Positions 10,075-20,893 of a stretch of 32,137 bases of DNA are shown one piece after another. Positions within the stretch are counted from its first letter, which is position 1. The number at the start of each line of letters is the position of its first letter. This stretch comes from Botryococcus braunii (Eukaryota > Chlorophyta > Trebouxiophyceae). The translations under genes were made by a program, and so were the position numbers. The notes under the pieces were generated by a model. It made no database searches. It was not told the DNA's origin and was given only the letters and a program-made list of their open reading frames with translations. Location of the stretch: positions 82,501-114,637 of the forward strand of contig MVGU01001451.1 in assembly GCA_002005505.1 (NCBI GenBank). The letters run 5' to 3'.

Positions 10075-13000
10075 ATGCGATCCGCGTGGCTCCGTGCTCT
10101 TATCGCAGCCGAGGTTATTTGGTATGCATGGGGGCATTGCACGCTAAATTCGAGCGGTTGGCAATGCTTGGCGTCTTCTGTGCGAATTGAGAGCCCCACC
10201 CAGACCCGAGAACCTGCAGTTTCGTATGGGGAAACCTGGTCCCCTTACGGAACATTCATACCCTTTAATGATGCTCTCATCAATCAGGCAAGTACCATAT
10301 CATATATCTTTACTCGTGCACCTTCTTTGGTCGGTTAAGCGGCAATTGGGATATGAGCTGTCTTCGAACATGTTGAACCATGTGGGGTCTTGCAGAAGTT
10401 CCAGGTTTGCAGCAACCCAGAAGAGCCAACTGTTGCCATGGTTGAATATTATCTCCCACCAATTGATGGAAAGAGATGCTGCCCAATCCCAGAAAAGGCA
10501 ATTGTATCCTTTCTGGGTCCTGGTCAGGCACCAACTCTGTGGACATTCCAAATTTATGATGCCAGAAAGGAACAAGAAATTTCAGCAGGAAATTCCACCA
10601 CGAAGTCATTGGAAAGCGGATGGTTAGACTTCCAGCTAATGCCAAATGCATTGGACATGGACGAAGAAGACAGTGAACACTGCGGGCACTATCAGCTACG
10701 CATCATGCGAAGCAGTAAACCACTTGAACAAGGATCCTGTGTCACACTACGATCTTCTACAATGAACTTTGTCTGCAAGGCAAGAAGTACGCCACCGCAG
10801 CTGGGCACTGGGATAGGCCTCTGATTCTTTATGCTGTCAGACATGACAACTTAGTATGTGGGGATTATCTGTCTGATGCTCATTATCACATTACTTGTTG
10901 ATGCTCCCCCACCCCACCCTGTGTGTGTGTGTGTGTGTGTGGGGGGGGTCCTCATCCTCAGGCTAGGAAGTTACTTTGCCCTCCCCACAGTATTCTTGCC
11001 CGCATCCTCTCTTCTTCCCCTTTTCGTCTCTCTCTCCTGCCTCTCTACCCTCATTGAGCAGACATCATGATCAAAGAACGGGTATGTGACAAGTGCTGGG
11101 GAGCAAAACTGATGCTCAGTGGAGTGATGTGTATTGCCTAATTCTTGTTTGCCGTTATGATTGGGTGCTGCCGTTGGCGCTCGAGTCCAGAAGGTCTCGC
11201 ATGACCACCTGTGAATCCTGGTCTACTGTTACAGGCTCAGAGCCAAGACCGCCCAGAGACTCGGGGTTGGAGGTATCTGGGATTTCCAACATTGCTCGTA
11301 TTGATCTGCTGGCTACATCAGCCTTTGTGGAGCCTCAAGCCAGGCAAGTTCTACCACGGCGTGAGAGTAAATTGAACCCATATGCTTCAGGCATGCCGGT
11401 CCACGGGACGCAAGGACACAAGACTGCCATGAACTCTATCCCCAAAAGAGGTGCAAAAGAGCTTGGTGGCAGGGAGGAAATTCGCAGGGTCTCCGACATG
11501 GGGAACTGGCCAGTCCCAGGGCGCACTGTGGCCCGCCGTGCCTTGTCTGCATCACACAAAACTGGCCTGAAAGTTCTGCAACCACAGGCCTTGAGTCCCT
11601 CTCACCAGTGGAACATGGATGCTGTGGTTTCAAGTACACAGGGTCAACGGGCAATGGCTGCGGCACCCGCTCCAACTCTCCTACAATTGCCAGATGGCCA
11701 GCAAGGGGGACAGGACAAGGCAGATGAAGCAGAGGTCAGGTTGCCTGACCCCGCCGACTTTATGAACTCCTCAGTTCGCCCGTTTCTAAGGATGTGGACA
11801 CAGCTCCCACGGCCAGAACAAACAGCTGGGCAGAGCCTAGAGGCAACGGTGCAAGCTCAACACTTTGCTGTTGAATCTTCTGCTTTGAATGAAGCAGAGG
11901 ACATGTCATTGAAACTTAGAGCTGCAGCCCCTGGTGGGGAAATAAGACCTTTGCAGCCTTCTCTATCCACGTCAGTATCTCAGTCTCTTGGGGAGGGACT
12001 GCCCAAAACATTAAAGGTTTCAAGGACGGAACCCCTCCTCATGCCTGAGCCAGTTAATCCGGCTCTTGCAAGCCCCAATGGAAATGCAGCCTATGGAAGT
12101 CTTGGGACACCCACAGCATTTGTCGGGTCTTGGTTGAAAGCTTCGGCTCCACGTTCCGAACAGCTTTTAGAACCAGGGGGGTCAGACTACAGCCCGATAT
12201 CTGTACCTGCAACACGTCCAGATGCCATTGGGAATCCCTTGGAATTGGCACCTCTTCCTATGTCCGATCATCTTTCGCTTGCACCTGCTACAGCTCCGGT
12301 GGCTGATTCCACCAGCACACTGGCAATTGAATCTCAAATGCATACTGGCCCTACCGTTATGCTCCCTTATACAAACAGAGGTCCCAATCTTGTTTTTGCC
12401 AGTGACACTGATCCCAAAGCCGCATCTGAAGTCCCTGCGATGGAGGGCAGTGCAGTATTAAGGTCATTGAAGCTTGGGCCGGCTCCAGCTCCACAACTGC
12501 TACTGCCGACTGAGGGTTCTCCTTCCCTGAGCAAGACAGCTTCATTGTCTATGGCAGTTGATAGAGCTTTAGACCACCAAATGATTGGATCACCGTTGAA
12601 CACTCTGTCAAGTCTACACAACAGCGGGTCCATGCACACCTTTTTGGGGGATGACCAGCAGCCACAACCCCTTCATGACACGGATGTGAAGGGCAACGCT
12701 TCAAGCCCTTCCCGCATGGCTCCATTGCTGGTCACCGAAGAGAATGTTGCAAAGGCCCCAACAACTGCATATCAGGAGTCTACTGCCGTGCTTTCAGCAG
12801 AATCCGCCCCGCTTAAGCCGCATGCACCCTTCCCCATGCACCTGGTATCAAGACTACCACAAATCGGTGTTTTGAACTCGCCTACTGGTGCCCCCCTGAC
12901 AGCCAAGATGGCTGTTGAGATTCCTCCGTCAAAAACACACACATGGCTTCGAGTCGCCCAACCTCCAGCAATGAGCAGCACCGCACAAAGTTCTTCCTTA

Positions 13001-13927
13001 GTGTCACAGGTTTTTGATGTGCCCTTTCTTCCGAAATTGCCGGTGCCTGTTCCTGAAGCCAGCTACTTGACAGCATCAGAGGCAGCCGGACCCTTTGCTA
13101 CGTTGCCGTTATCGGGACCAGTCTCAGCAGGACTGCCAACAAAATTGGTTCGAGAGAACGTCCTGAGCCTTCGCCATGCAGACTGGACACCCTCTCCTGC
13201 CCCTGTTGTGGCTCTGCCTGAGAGCCCATTCCAACGAGCGGGAGAAGCTTTTGTACCTTCTCCAAGTGAGGGTATGGCAGTCCTTGATCCACCAAACACT
13301 CTTGCAGCCGAAAACGCCTTCTTTACTGCGTTAACGCCCTCTCCATCTTTCACGTCATTTGTGGCAGTTGCACACTTACGGGAAGGGTCCTATCCCCACA
13401 GCCGCGCGGACCTGGGCCAGCCTCCTGTATCAGACGCTGAGTTCGTTACCTCACCGAACACCCGCAGTGTAGCCTCCAGCAGCGCAGAGATTGATGGTCC
13501 CCTCAATTTCTCGTTTGCAGATGTTCTCGGGGGCCCGCTAACCCTTCCTGGCCCAGATGATATGGAGGCGAGTGAAGATGGAGACACGGGACCTCCAGAC
13601 TTGCTCCCTGATGGAGCAGCAGCGCTGTCCTCACCTCTAAACCATAGATCTGCAGAACCGCTGCCGAAGCTTTCTGAATCGGGGTTACCTTTATCATATG
13701 CTAGTCAAAGAACTGACCCTCTGGAACTTCTCGGCCTTCCGGATTTGCCACGGCTACCCGACATGGACGCAGGAGTTGGCGCGTCATTAAGAGGCAAAAG
13801 CTTTGCAGCGAAGCACGACAATACCGAGGAGCACTTGCAGCAGGTTCTGTCTGACAGCCTTCCTGAGCACGTGACTGAGTTGTATGAGTGGTCAAAGAAG
13901 GGGTTTTTCTCCCCCGCTCAGACATGA
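10075..13927 (+). CDS. Secreted protein with Cys-containing ectodomain and long disordered Pro/Ser/Ala tail
   Basis: The model joins three exons: 10075-10287 (ATG start), 10396-10786 and 11235-13927 (TGA stop), in matching phases, for about 1098 aa. The N-terminus MRSAWLRALIAAEVIWYAWG looks like a secretory signal. Residues about 21-200 contain some nine cysteines and beta-type stretches (VAMVEYYLPPIDGKRCCPIP, HCGHYQLRI), suggesting a small extracellular fold I cannot name. The last exon, uninterrupted for about 896 codons, is rich in Pro, Ser, Ala and Leu with LP-type runs (LLGLPDLPRLPDMD) and no transmembrane segment; a 2.7-kb open frame is unlikely by chance. The first intron (10288-10395) would use a GC donor in perfect context, CAG|GCAAGT. 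The second (10787-11234) uses GTACGC and holds a TG/G microsatellite. A cell-wall or matrix role is only a guess. The last exon could instead be a separate gene starting at ATG 11201. Confidence 0.6.
10920..10948. repeat. (TG)n-(G)8 compound microsatellite
   Basis: About ten TG units run directly into eight G. It lies in the second intron of the 10075-13927 gene model and belongs to a recurrent (TG)n-Gn class in this window. Confidence 0.9.
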
Positions 13928-14299
13928 CTGTGGTCAGTCAAGGATGTCAAGGTGGCTTAACCTTTGCCACGTGCCAAAGCTTTGTCGCAAGTCACATCAG
14001 AACTCTCAAACTCAAATCGGGCGTATCATGACTTAGGGGTTAGGGTTAAATAGCTCATATGCTTGTTTTCTGTTGCATGGCACGGCTAAATTACAGTGTG
14101 GTGACGATGGAGTGATGGTGCAGGGGCTTCATCTGCTACCAGCTCCGGCTATTAAGGTATACACATGCATGTGCTAGCCATAACCTATGTGCTTGCCTTC
14201 CACGCATGTTCCATGTAGGTCTAGGGGATTTAGGGATTAGGGTTTCCATGTATCTATGTGGTGCTTGTGTCCAAAGAATATTGTGCGTACGCACACGTC

Positions 14300-14326
14300 T
14301 GTGTGTGTGTGTGTGTGGGGGGGGGG
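14300..14326. repeat. (TG)n-(G)n compound microsatellite
   Basis: TG units flow into a run of G, then GTGTGGTGGG follows. It has the same architecture as the repeats at 10920 and 14624. Confidence 0.85.
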
Positions 14327-14476
14327 TGTGGTGGGAGATGCGGGGAGTGGGCGCACATGCGTGCGGCTTAGTAAGTGCATGGTGACCCACCCCCTCACAG
14401 GCATGACGGGTCTGTGGTGCCCTTCCCCGCCCCACCACATACACACACTCACAACTACCCGCCAAATGCGCACGCA

Positions 14477-14479
<3 letters not shown>

Positions 14480-14540
<61 letters not shown>

Positions 14541-14571
14541 CCTCTCCCTCTCCCTCTCCCTCTCCCTCTCT
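14480..14571. repeat. (CT)n followed by (CTCCCT)n
   Basis: About 29 CT dinucleotides (14480-14538) change into five hexamers of CTCCCT. This looks like a point mutation in the array that was itself amplified. Confidence 0.95.
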
Positions 14572-14597
14572 CTCACAGTCTCTCTGTGTGTGGGGGG

Positions 14598-14659
14598 GCG
14601 CGCGCGTGTGTGTGCGTGCGTGCGTGTGTGTGTGTGTGTGTGTTGGGGGGGGGGGGGGG
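14598..14659. repeat. (GC/GT)n ending in G15; left arm of a 36-bp inverted repeat
   Basis: Positions 14598-14643 alternate purine and pyrimidine strictly (GC, GT and GTGC steps), then TT, then 15 G (14645-14659). The segment 14624-14659 is the exact complement of 14799-14834. Confidence 0.9.
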
Positions 14660-14678
14660 TTGGTTAGGAAAAGGGGGG

Positions 14679-14695
14679 ACTCCCCCTGGGGGAGT
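14679..14695. repeat. 8-bp hairpin in the spacer of the larger inverted repeat
   Basis: ACTCCCCC and GGGGGAGT are perfect complements separated by a single T. The hairpin sits between the two arms of the 36-bp inverted repeat. Confidence 0.75.
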
Positions 14696-14798
14696 AAGTG
14701 CCCGTGCAGGCCGCGTACTAACTTCATTGCGGACCCTCCCCCGTTGCTCCTGTTTCCAACCCCCTCCCCTTGACAGTCGTGACTTGCCTCCCTCCCCG

Positions 14799-14840
14799 CC
14801 CCCCCCCCCCCCCAACACACACACACACACACACACACAC
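14799..14840. repeat. C15-AA-(CA)n; right arm of the 36-bp inverted repeat
   Basis: Fifteen C, then AA, then about 12 CA units. Positions 14799-14834 pair perfectly with 14624-14659 across a 139-bp spacer. Confidence 0.9.
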
Positions 14841-15055
14841 TTCCTCTCCCTTCTCTTCCCAGGTTCTCCTGATCCCATCCTCTCTGTACCGCTTGCTAGT
14901 CATGCATGCCTTGCAGGTTCACTCGATTGTTTTGCGACGGCAAAGGACGGGCACCAGAAGATTACAACAAGCATAATCACGACTCGCTCCTCTCTTCTCC
15001 ATATGTCTCGCCTTTGTATGTGTCTTTCATGCCACATGGAGTTCATGGCTTGCAG

Positions 15056-16962
15056 ATATCGCCGAGCACAACATGGCAATGGATGCAAGGCTCATCACCT
15101 TTGTCTGTTAATGCCACCGTTTATGTCATCGACCTATTTGTGGCTGCAAGTGCCGGAAGCCCTGTCCAAGCACTACAGGCTGCAAATCGCACAGTGATCT
15201 GCTACTTTTCTGCCGGCACGCTGGAGAACCACAACGGAAACCCATCCTTGAGACGGGCTGATTACGCTAATTTCACAGGTGTCCGCTTGGGCGGGAAAGT
15301 GCAGGTGCGTTTTTCCTAGTCATTGATTGGGCTTGAGTTTTGAGGTCTTGCTGCATATTTCCTAGGTTGTGATGGTATGGGTGAAAAGTACATCTTTGCC
15401 ATCTCTCTCATTGCAATAGGTTCAGACTGATCAGAAGTGGGGTACATATGTTTCTGCGCGCACAAGACCTGTCCTGCATTGCCTAATGACCAAGACGAAT
15501 ATGAAGTCCAGGATGGCTATGAACTTTTGCAAGGCCCTTCTGAGGAAAGTCTGCAGTAATAATGGGACCTTGATTGATCATTGATAGACCTTGGTGCAGA
15601 AAGGCGCGAAGTAGAAAGCTGAGGAATTGACCTTGCATTCTTCGATGTCTGCAGGGTATGAACAACGATGCATGGCTGGACATCACAGATATTGAGCAGC
15701 CAAATTCCAAACTTGCAGCTGCTTTGCAATGGAGGATCCGTTTGGCCCAAGCATCCAGGTTCATTTTTGCACTTGTGCCCTGGACAAGCATTGGAAAACA
15801 GAAAGCACAGCCGTAGAGTTGCTCCAACAGTAAGAAAGCGATGTTGCTGATTGTCATGTAGGGTAAAACATCAGCTTCAACTCCTGACCAGCGTCCGGGA
15901 CAGCAAACAAGGGTTTCTGGTATGTGACAGGTGCAACGGAATTCTGCCTTTAAACGTGGATGCCTTCTCTCAGCAGTTCAGCAAGCCCGCGATAGACATT
16001 GGCCTGCCCATTACTGCAAGTCAACAGCTTCGCTTTAATCGCTTCATTTCCAGCACAGCACATAGGCATGGACTTCTTGTTGGTTTGCACAATGATGGGG
16101 GCCAGGTATTTTCCCTTCTGAGTCTCCCTCCTTTGTCAACAACATGCAGAGAAGGAAAGTGCGACCTGATTAAACAGCCTATCGATGAGTGTCTGTGCAT
16201 GATTATTTGCATTCAGCAGATGCAGGTAAACCAGTTATAGCGTACATGGTATTGAGTTCTACACTGAAAAGGCACGCACTGGTTCCAAGAATTTGTAAAA
16301 AAAGCAAGTCTGCCTTCCAATGACGTGATTCTCATGGTTTCTACTATACCTGGCGCAAGAAAACGTTCCATCACGGTCGGACCCCCGCCCACCCCCCCCC
16401 CCCCTCAAAAGCCAAGGAAACACCCATGTGCACACATACACAGGTGAGGCCGTTCACACAGAAACGGATAATATGGTCGTGTGGAACAACATTCTCACTC
16501 CTCTCAGGGAGTGATTCTTCTTTTCGCTGGCTTTGCATGGCTTGCCTGCATTCCCCTCTCTATAAGGAGCGGGCACTCTACTTGTTGCTCTCCCTCGCAT
16601 GTACTCCATAGAGCATAAAAACATAGGGAAGGGCAACCTTTGGAAAGCACGCAGGTTAGGTCCTAATGCTCTTGTACGCGTGTGCACAGGTCCTGGACCT
16701 GGTGAATGATTTTGACTTTGCGGTGGTTGAAGAGTGCTTCCGCTATAATGAATGTACTGCGTATTCACCATTTATCGCTGCTGACAAGGCAGTGCTAGAA
16801 GTGGAATATCAGCCGTGGAAAGTGGTCAAGCATTCTTGTTTGCACGCCACGGACATGAAATTTTCCGTAATCAAGAAAGGTGGAATGCCTGATGCGCAGA
16901 CCACAGGCTATGAAGCCACCGCCCTTCCTTGGTGCGACTGCACAAGCGGTTGTGCTGCTTGA
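15056..16962 (+). CDS. GH114 (endo-alpha-1,4-polygalactosaminidase family) glycoside hydrolase-like protein, four exons
   Basis: Exons 15056-15304, 15655-15758, 15862-16105 and 16690-16962 join in frame (phases 0, 2, 0; donors GTGCGT, GTTCAT, GTATTT; acceptors TGCAG, TGTAG, CACAG) to give about 289 residues. They match the GH114 TIM-barrel in order: TWQWMQGS, VYVIDLF and NRTVICYFSAGTLENH in exon 1; DAWLDITDIEQP in exon 2; GILPLNVDAF, LPITASQQLRFNRFIS and GLLVGLHNDGGQ in exon 3; DFDFAVVEECFRYNECTAYS and AVLEVEYQP in exon 4. Family members cleave galactosamine-rich polymers and are usually secreted; here the signal-peptide exon is missing. The family motif I know as VEPDNVDGY reads ILPLNVDAF, so one Glu and one Asp are replaced by Leu, whereas the later EECF motif is intact. 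Activity is therefore doubtful. The C-terminus ends in a Cys-rich tail (CDCTSGC). The exon before 15056 is unknown. Confidence 0.85.
16392..16404. repeat. Poly-C run (13 nt)
   Basis: A C13 run lies in the third intron of the GH114-like gene, preceded by CCCCCGCCCA. Confidence 0.85.
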
Positions 16963-17976
16963 TGCACTTGCGGACCCAGCACACGCGGCTAATTACGCAA
17001 TGTCAGCTTATGCCTGTTCCAGGAAGACGTTAACCTTGATTCCAATAAGCAGCTGTTTGCAGATAATAACTAGTTGCGCTTCACTAAGTGCTTTACCTGT
17101 TGCGACAGTAAAGCATAGCTATACTACTTACAAGCTATAGCTTCGAAGTAGTTACTGAAATCGGAGTCGTTCTTCTGTTGTAGATGATATTCAACTAACC
17201 GCCCATTCGCAGTCCTTGTGTTGGACAGGCATGTGTGTTCACATGCAAAATTCCGCATTGAAAGCGGCTGTTTCACAACGCACGGAAGACTTCTGCGCAA
17301 AAGATGTCATCCAGAATTCAAGCTTTACCTCAGAGATGGGCATGGCTTGCAGAATGAGGCATCTGCTGTGAGGGACTTAGGTGTCCCTGTCCCTGATTGC
17401 GGTGCATGCACTCAAGTGTAAGCTGCAGTACTGTGCTTTATAAATAATGCGCGCAGGTGGTCGTCTGCAGGTTCCCTTGCTGCTCCCCGGAGGAAGTTGG
17501 AAGTTGATAATTATTTAACAGTTGTTAACGCCGTGTTTACAAAGATCTATGATGACTTGTTGCAACCGATTGGCAGAGAGTGCCTCTAGCGCAAGCCCAC
17601 CTCTAAGAGAACGAAGCAAACCCTTTATATGGAATAAGCTGATACCCCGTCCAGCTGCCAGGGGTCCCTAGGGTGCTACGTGTTCACCACTCGTTACTTT
17701 GGGTTTGTATCTGGTCTCGACTGGTCTTGTTTCTTAGGGTTTGTGTCTGGCCTCTCTCGGTCTTTTGCTGCTTCTGTGTTTGGTTTTGCATCTCCTCAGC
17801 CCTTCTGGGTTGATGTAGTTCTTCCTTTACAAGAGTGGCATAGAAAAGACCATCGCCACGGTCAAGGACCCAAACCCAAATGTTTTAAGCTATAAGTCAC
17901 ACGCGGCGAGCAGCCAGCTGGCGACCCACACCGGCCGCAATAATGGAACTGACCCGAAGCATGACAAAAGCTCTTT
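16963..17976. other. No confidently supported gene
   Basis: An open plus-strand stretch (17213-17421) follows an acceptor-like CATTCGCAG. It is Cys-containing (CSHAKFRIESGCFTTHGRL), and could be a terminal exon of an unrecognised gene or an alternative 3' end of the GH114-like gene. Another plus ORF (17680-17895) is rich in Phe, Gly and Ser without any known motif. Neither is strong enough to call. Confidence 0.3.
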
Positions 17977-18875
17977 TTACATCTTCTTGAGTAATGATGG
18001 CTTGGTTGAAAAGCCCCTGGAGCATCTGGAACAAGACCAGTGCATCAGCATGCAACCCTCCAGAGTTTCAAAGAAAAGGCTTGGAAGGCCACAGGCCGTT
18101 GTTGATGCGACAGCATAGCGGGTCTGCTTGTCGTGGGCAGCATGCGCGGCGGCCCCACCCGGCACGAAATGCTGCAACTTGGCAACGGTGAGTGGTGGCG
18201 AGCCAACGATGTCGATATAGAGGTCGTGACCCTCCTCCCATCCTTGGAGGGGGAGCCCTGCACGACAGCGCTCTGGCGAGGGACAGGGGTGGGAAAGCCT
18301 GGTTCCCGGGTGACGCACTGATGAGCAGAGGTAAGGACAGCGTCGAGGAACGGAGTAATGCAGGCGACCATTGCCACATCCCCCCTGAGGTTCAGTGGAC
18401 AGCGTGGTCGCCCCACACATCCAAATCCTTCACGCAACACGGGCCTTGGGAGCCATGCTGGAAGATGGGGATCAAGAGCTGGTATCGAAGGCGGCAGCAG
18501 AACGACTCAGGGGGCATTGTCTGCTGCAAATGAGGAACTGGGAGAGCCAGTAACCAATCAGACGCTCCCGGCTGATTAGAGCACAGCACGGTCGCGATCC
18601 GAGCAAGCAGGGTCATCAGAAACCTCCTGGTATGCTGATTCAATGGTTTGGACAGCCGGGCTTGCACTTTGCTACGGACAAAATCCGGATCCACAAAGAG
18701 CGCCGCATCGAAATCTGGGACAAGGGCGCAGTAGTCAGCCTTGGCAGGGGGGACCGGTGGAGCAGTGGAGGTACCGCGAAGAGAGGCCTGAAGGGAGGCT
18801 GTGATGCAGGCAAGATAGGCAGAAGGGAAGTGGCCTTCGTGATCCCCAGGACCCCTTGGGCAAACGGCAATCCAA
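17977..18875 (-). pseudogene. Degraded non-LTR retrotransposon reverse-transcriptase 3' region
   Basis: Minus-strand frames, broken by shifts, show in order the landmarks found downstream of the RT domain in many plant, algal and protist non-LTR-like ORFs. These are a GxLGITKA segment near 18860, AYLACITASLQ, a DFDAALFVDPDF spacer, SDWLLALPVPHLQQTMPPES (18554-18495), a Cys motif with DVWGDHAVH (18440-18392), and then GWEEGHDLYIDIVGSPPL and FVPGGAAAHAAHDKQTRYA. At least two frameshifts are needed: one near 18825, and one after the GDHAVH motif, where a TGA replaces the expected Cys codon. No RT catalytic core (YxDD), poly-A tail or target-site duplication was found. It is a dead fragment on the opposite strand to its neighbours. 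Confidence 0.65.
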
Positions 18876-19127
18876 CCAACGGGAATCCAGCCAGAGTTTG
18901 CTGCTTTGTCTTCTTCAAGCGCGACTCCGGCCTGATTAACGAGGCCTTGGAGCTCTTCAAGAGTTCTTTTGTTTTCTTCCGTACTCCCAAGTGATGTAGC
19001 TTATTTACTTCTTCTGCATGATGGAAGTTTTTAATGCATAAGGGGGAATTTTTTTGAGGGTGGGGGGGGGGGGTGATTTTTGGGGGGTGGGGTGGGGGGG
19101 GCGGTGGCTTCCCTACATCCCATTACC
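18876..19127. repeat. G-rich tract with G-quadruplex potential
   Basis: Between 19061 and 19108 the plus strand carries G runs of 12, 6, 4 and 8 separated by short spacers. No gene is seen in the surrounding 250 bp. Confidence 0.7.
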
Positions 19128-19712
19128 TCAGCACGTGCGGGCCCGTGCCTAGATCCCGTCGGGGCCAATCAGCTGGTTCAGAGACCTCGCAACGTCCCGA
19201 TCGGCACGTGCTGATTAATCCTGCACAGCCTGTGCAGCACAGGTAACGCTGCGATGGCATCTAAAGAAGAAACCAAAACAAAATTAGCTCAAATTGATTT
19301 GTGAGGATCAGATATGCGTATGTTTCTAGTGTGAAAATCTCGTCTGCGAAGGTCGTGCGTGTGAACCGCCGCCCTTAGGTTGGCCGTAACTGTCGACGTC
19401 TTTGTGCTTTTGATTCTCACCTCATCAGTGTTTTTAATTTTATTATGACCAGAGGCTATTAAAATCATTATTATTATCATTATTGGGTTCTGTATCAGGT
19501 GAAACTTGTCTCGTGTTTGGGTCCGGTGGGTTCCGTCTGAAGTACGGCGCGCAACATATGGCCACATAGTTTAGGTCTCAAAGCTGACTATGCATCATTT
19601 CGGAGCTTTACTATACATTTTCATTATGCTTTAGATGCCCAGAGCTCCCTATTTGGCTCATCTACTGCCGTGCAAGCTCCCACGTAGTTTACTGCGGTAT
19701 CGGTGTGCAGAC

Positions 19713-19885
19713 ATGGGAAACTTCCGGATAAGCTCAGTGACATGTCACTTGGTATTTTTATTGATGCTTACAGCAACAGCAAAGTCCTCACCCAACCGAC
19801 ACTTACTTATGTCCTCGTTTGGGCTGCTGTATGACCATTCTTTGACGACTTCCAAGTTTACAGCAATGGGATCCGTGAAGGTTGG
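19713..19885 (+). CDS. Signal-peptide exon of paralogue 1
   Basis: ATG 19713 opens 57 codons ending at a splice donor TTGG|GTAGGT. The N-terminus has a short polar start and a hydrophobic core (CHLVFLLMLTATA), a typical secretory signal, followed by SSPNRHLLMSSFGLLYDHSL. The exon is exactly as long as its partner at 22374 and differs by substitutions only, which supports coding. The next exon is uncertain. A conserved open stretch at about 19996-20067 (TVAVLGPDLRLCSD) is preceded by GATGCAG but is not in matching phase with the donor at 19886. No family is recognised. Confidence 0.5.
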
Positions 19886-20648
19886 GTAGGTCTAACAACT
19901 GATTTTTATAGGACAAGCTTAAGCAAGCACTTCTGCAGTTTATCTATGTGTTGCACATTAAAGTTTTTGGTACGTTGGTTCATATTTCGATGCAGACAGT
20001 TGCAGTCTTAGGGCCTGACCTTCGACTATGCAGTGATTTAATAATTGCTCCTTCAAACGTTTTTTAGGTCTCAAGCTTTAGCAGTGGTATACATAGTGGT
20101 GCTGGAATATCAAATTTCTGTTACTGTGACGGCCATACAGATTTTGCTAAGAAACGTCGATTTCCTGGTTGTTGAAGCATTCAAATTAAGCAAAACCTAA
20201 CAGATTGGTTGTGAGGTGTCCCCTAGTGAGTATATACGACATAGCATATATGACAGGCCTGTCATACTCACTAACCCGTAGCTGGAGGTTGAAGGGTATT
20301 GTTCATTGCTTTCAAGTTTGTCAAGTCACCCGCTTAATCACAGCCCGTTGTTACCTTACGGGTGATGCTTACCATCTGGCATCATTCTTCTCCCTGCATT
20401 TGTTGCAACTTGGCTTTGGCTTTCTTTTTTAGTATTAAGAGTGTAGCCTATCCTTACCGCACACCATAAATCCGCCATGCGGGTTACGCGGTATTAAGGG
20501 GCCAGACAGTATTGGTAGCAATGAAAAACTCCAGACCTGTAGAGGGACAATGAAAAGGGGGGGGGGGCTGGGAAGGGGGGCACGATCCTAACCGTACATG
20601 AATCCGAGAAAGGGAAGAAAGGAAGAGAGGGGGGGAAAGGGAGGGAGG

Positions 20649-20753
<105 letters not shown>

Positions 20754-20893
20754 ATTGGGTGGACTCTTGCTTGTCTCTGTATGGTATCGAATTGTATTGG
20801 CAATCTAATGATGGTTGTGAATGAGTTCGAATCCCATTCCAGTATTTGTACAACTGAAAGATTGCCTGAGCTCCGTGCTGGGTTTGTTGGGCT

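Larger units (their letters stand above)
13928..15055. other. Microsatellite-rich spacer, probably promoter/first intron of the GH114-like gene
   Basis: No gene is supported. Long open frames crossing 14136-15197 on both strands are translations of simple repeats. Telomere-like motifs occur at 14033-14048 (TTAGGGGTTAGGGTTA) and 14229-14242 (TTTAGGGATTAGGG); the latter, on the other strand, reads as a plant telo-box AAACCCTAA. The first exon with the signal peptide of the downstream GH114-like gene is expected here but I could not place it. Confidence 0.5.

Noticed and set aside
11335..13925. Minus-strand ORFs opposite the 900-codon exon
   Set aside because: They are short, overlapping and motif-free. 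The long plus frame explains the lack of stops.
14033..14242. Interstitial telomere
   Set aside because: Only two or three degenerate TTAGGG/TTTAGGG units occur in each place, too few for a telomeric array.
14256..15197. 313-codon plus-strand ORF and overlapping minus ORFs of 127-146 codons
   Set aside because: They translate CT, GT, G and C runs into Ser-Leu, Cys-Val and Arg-Glu repeats. The open length is due to the microsatellites.
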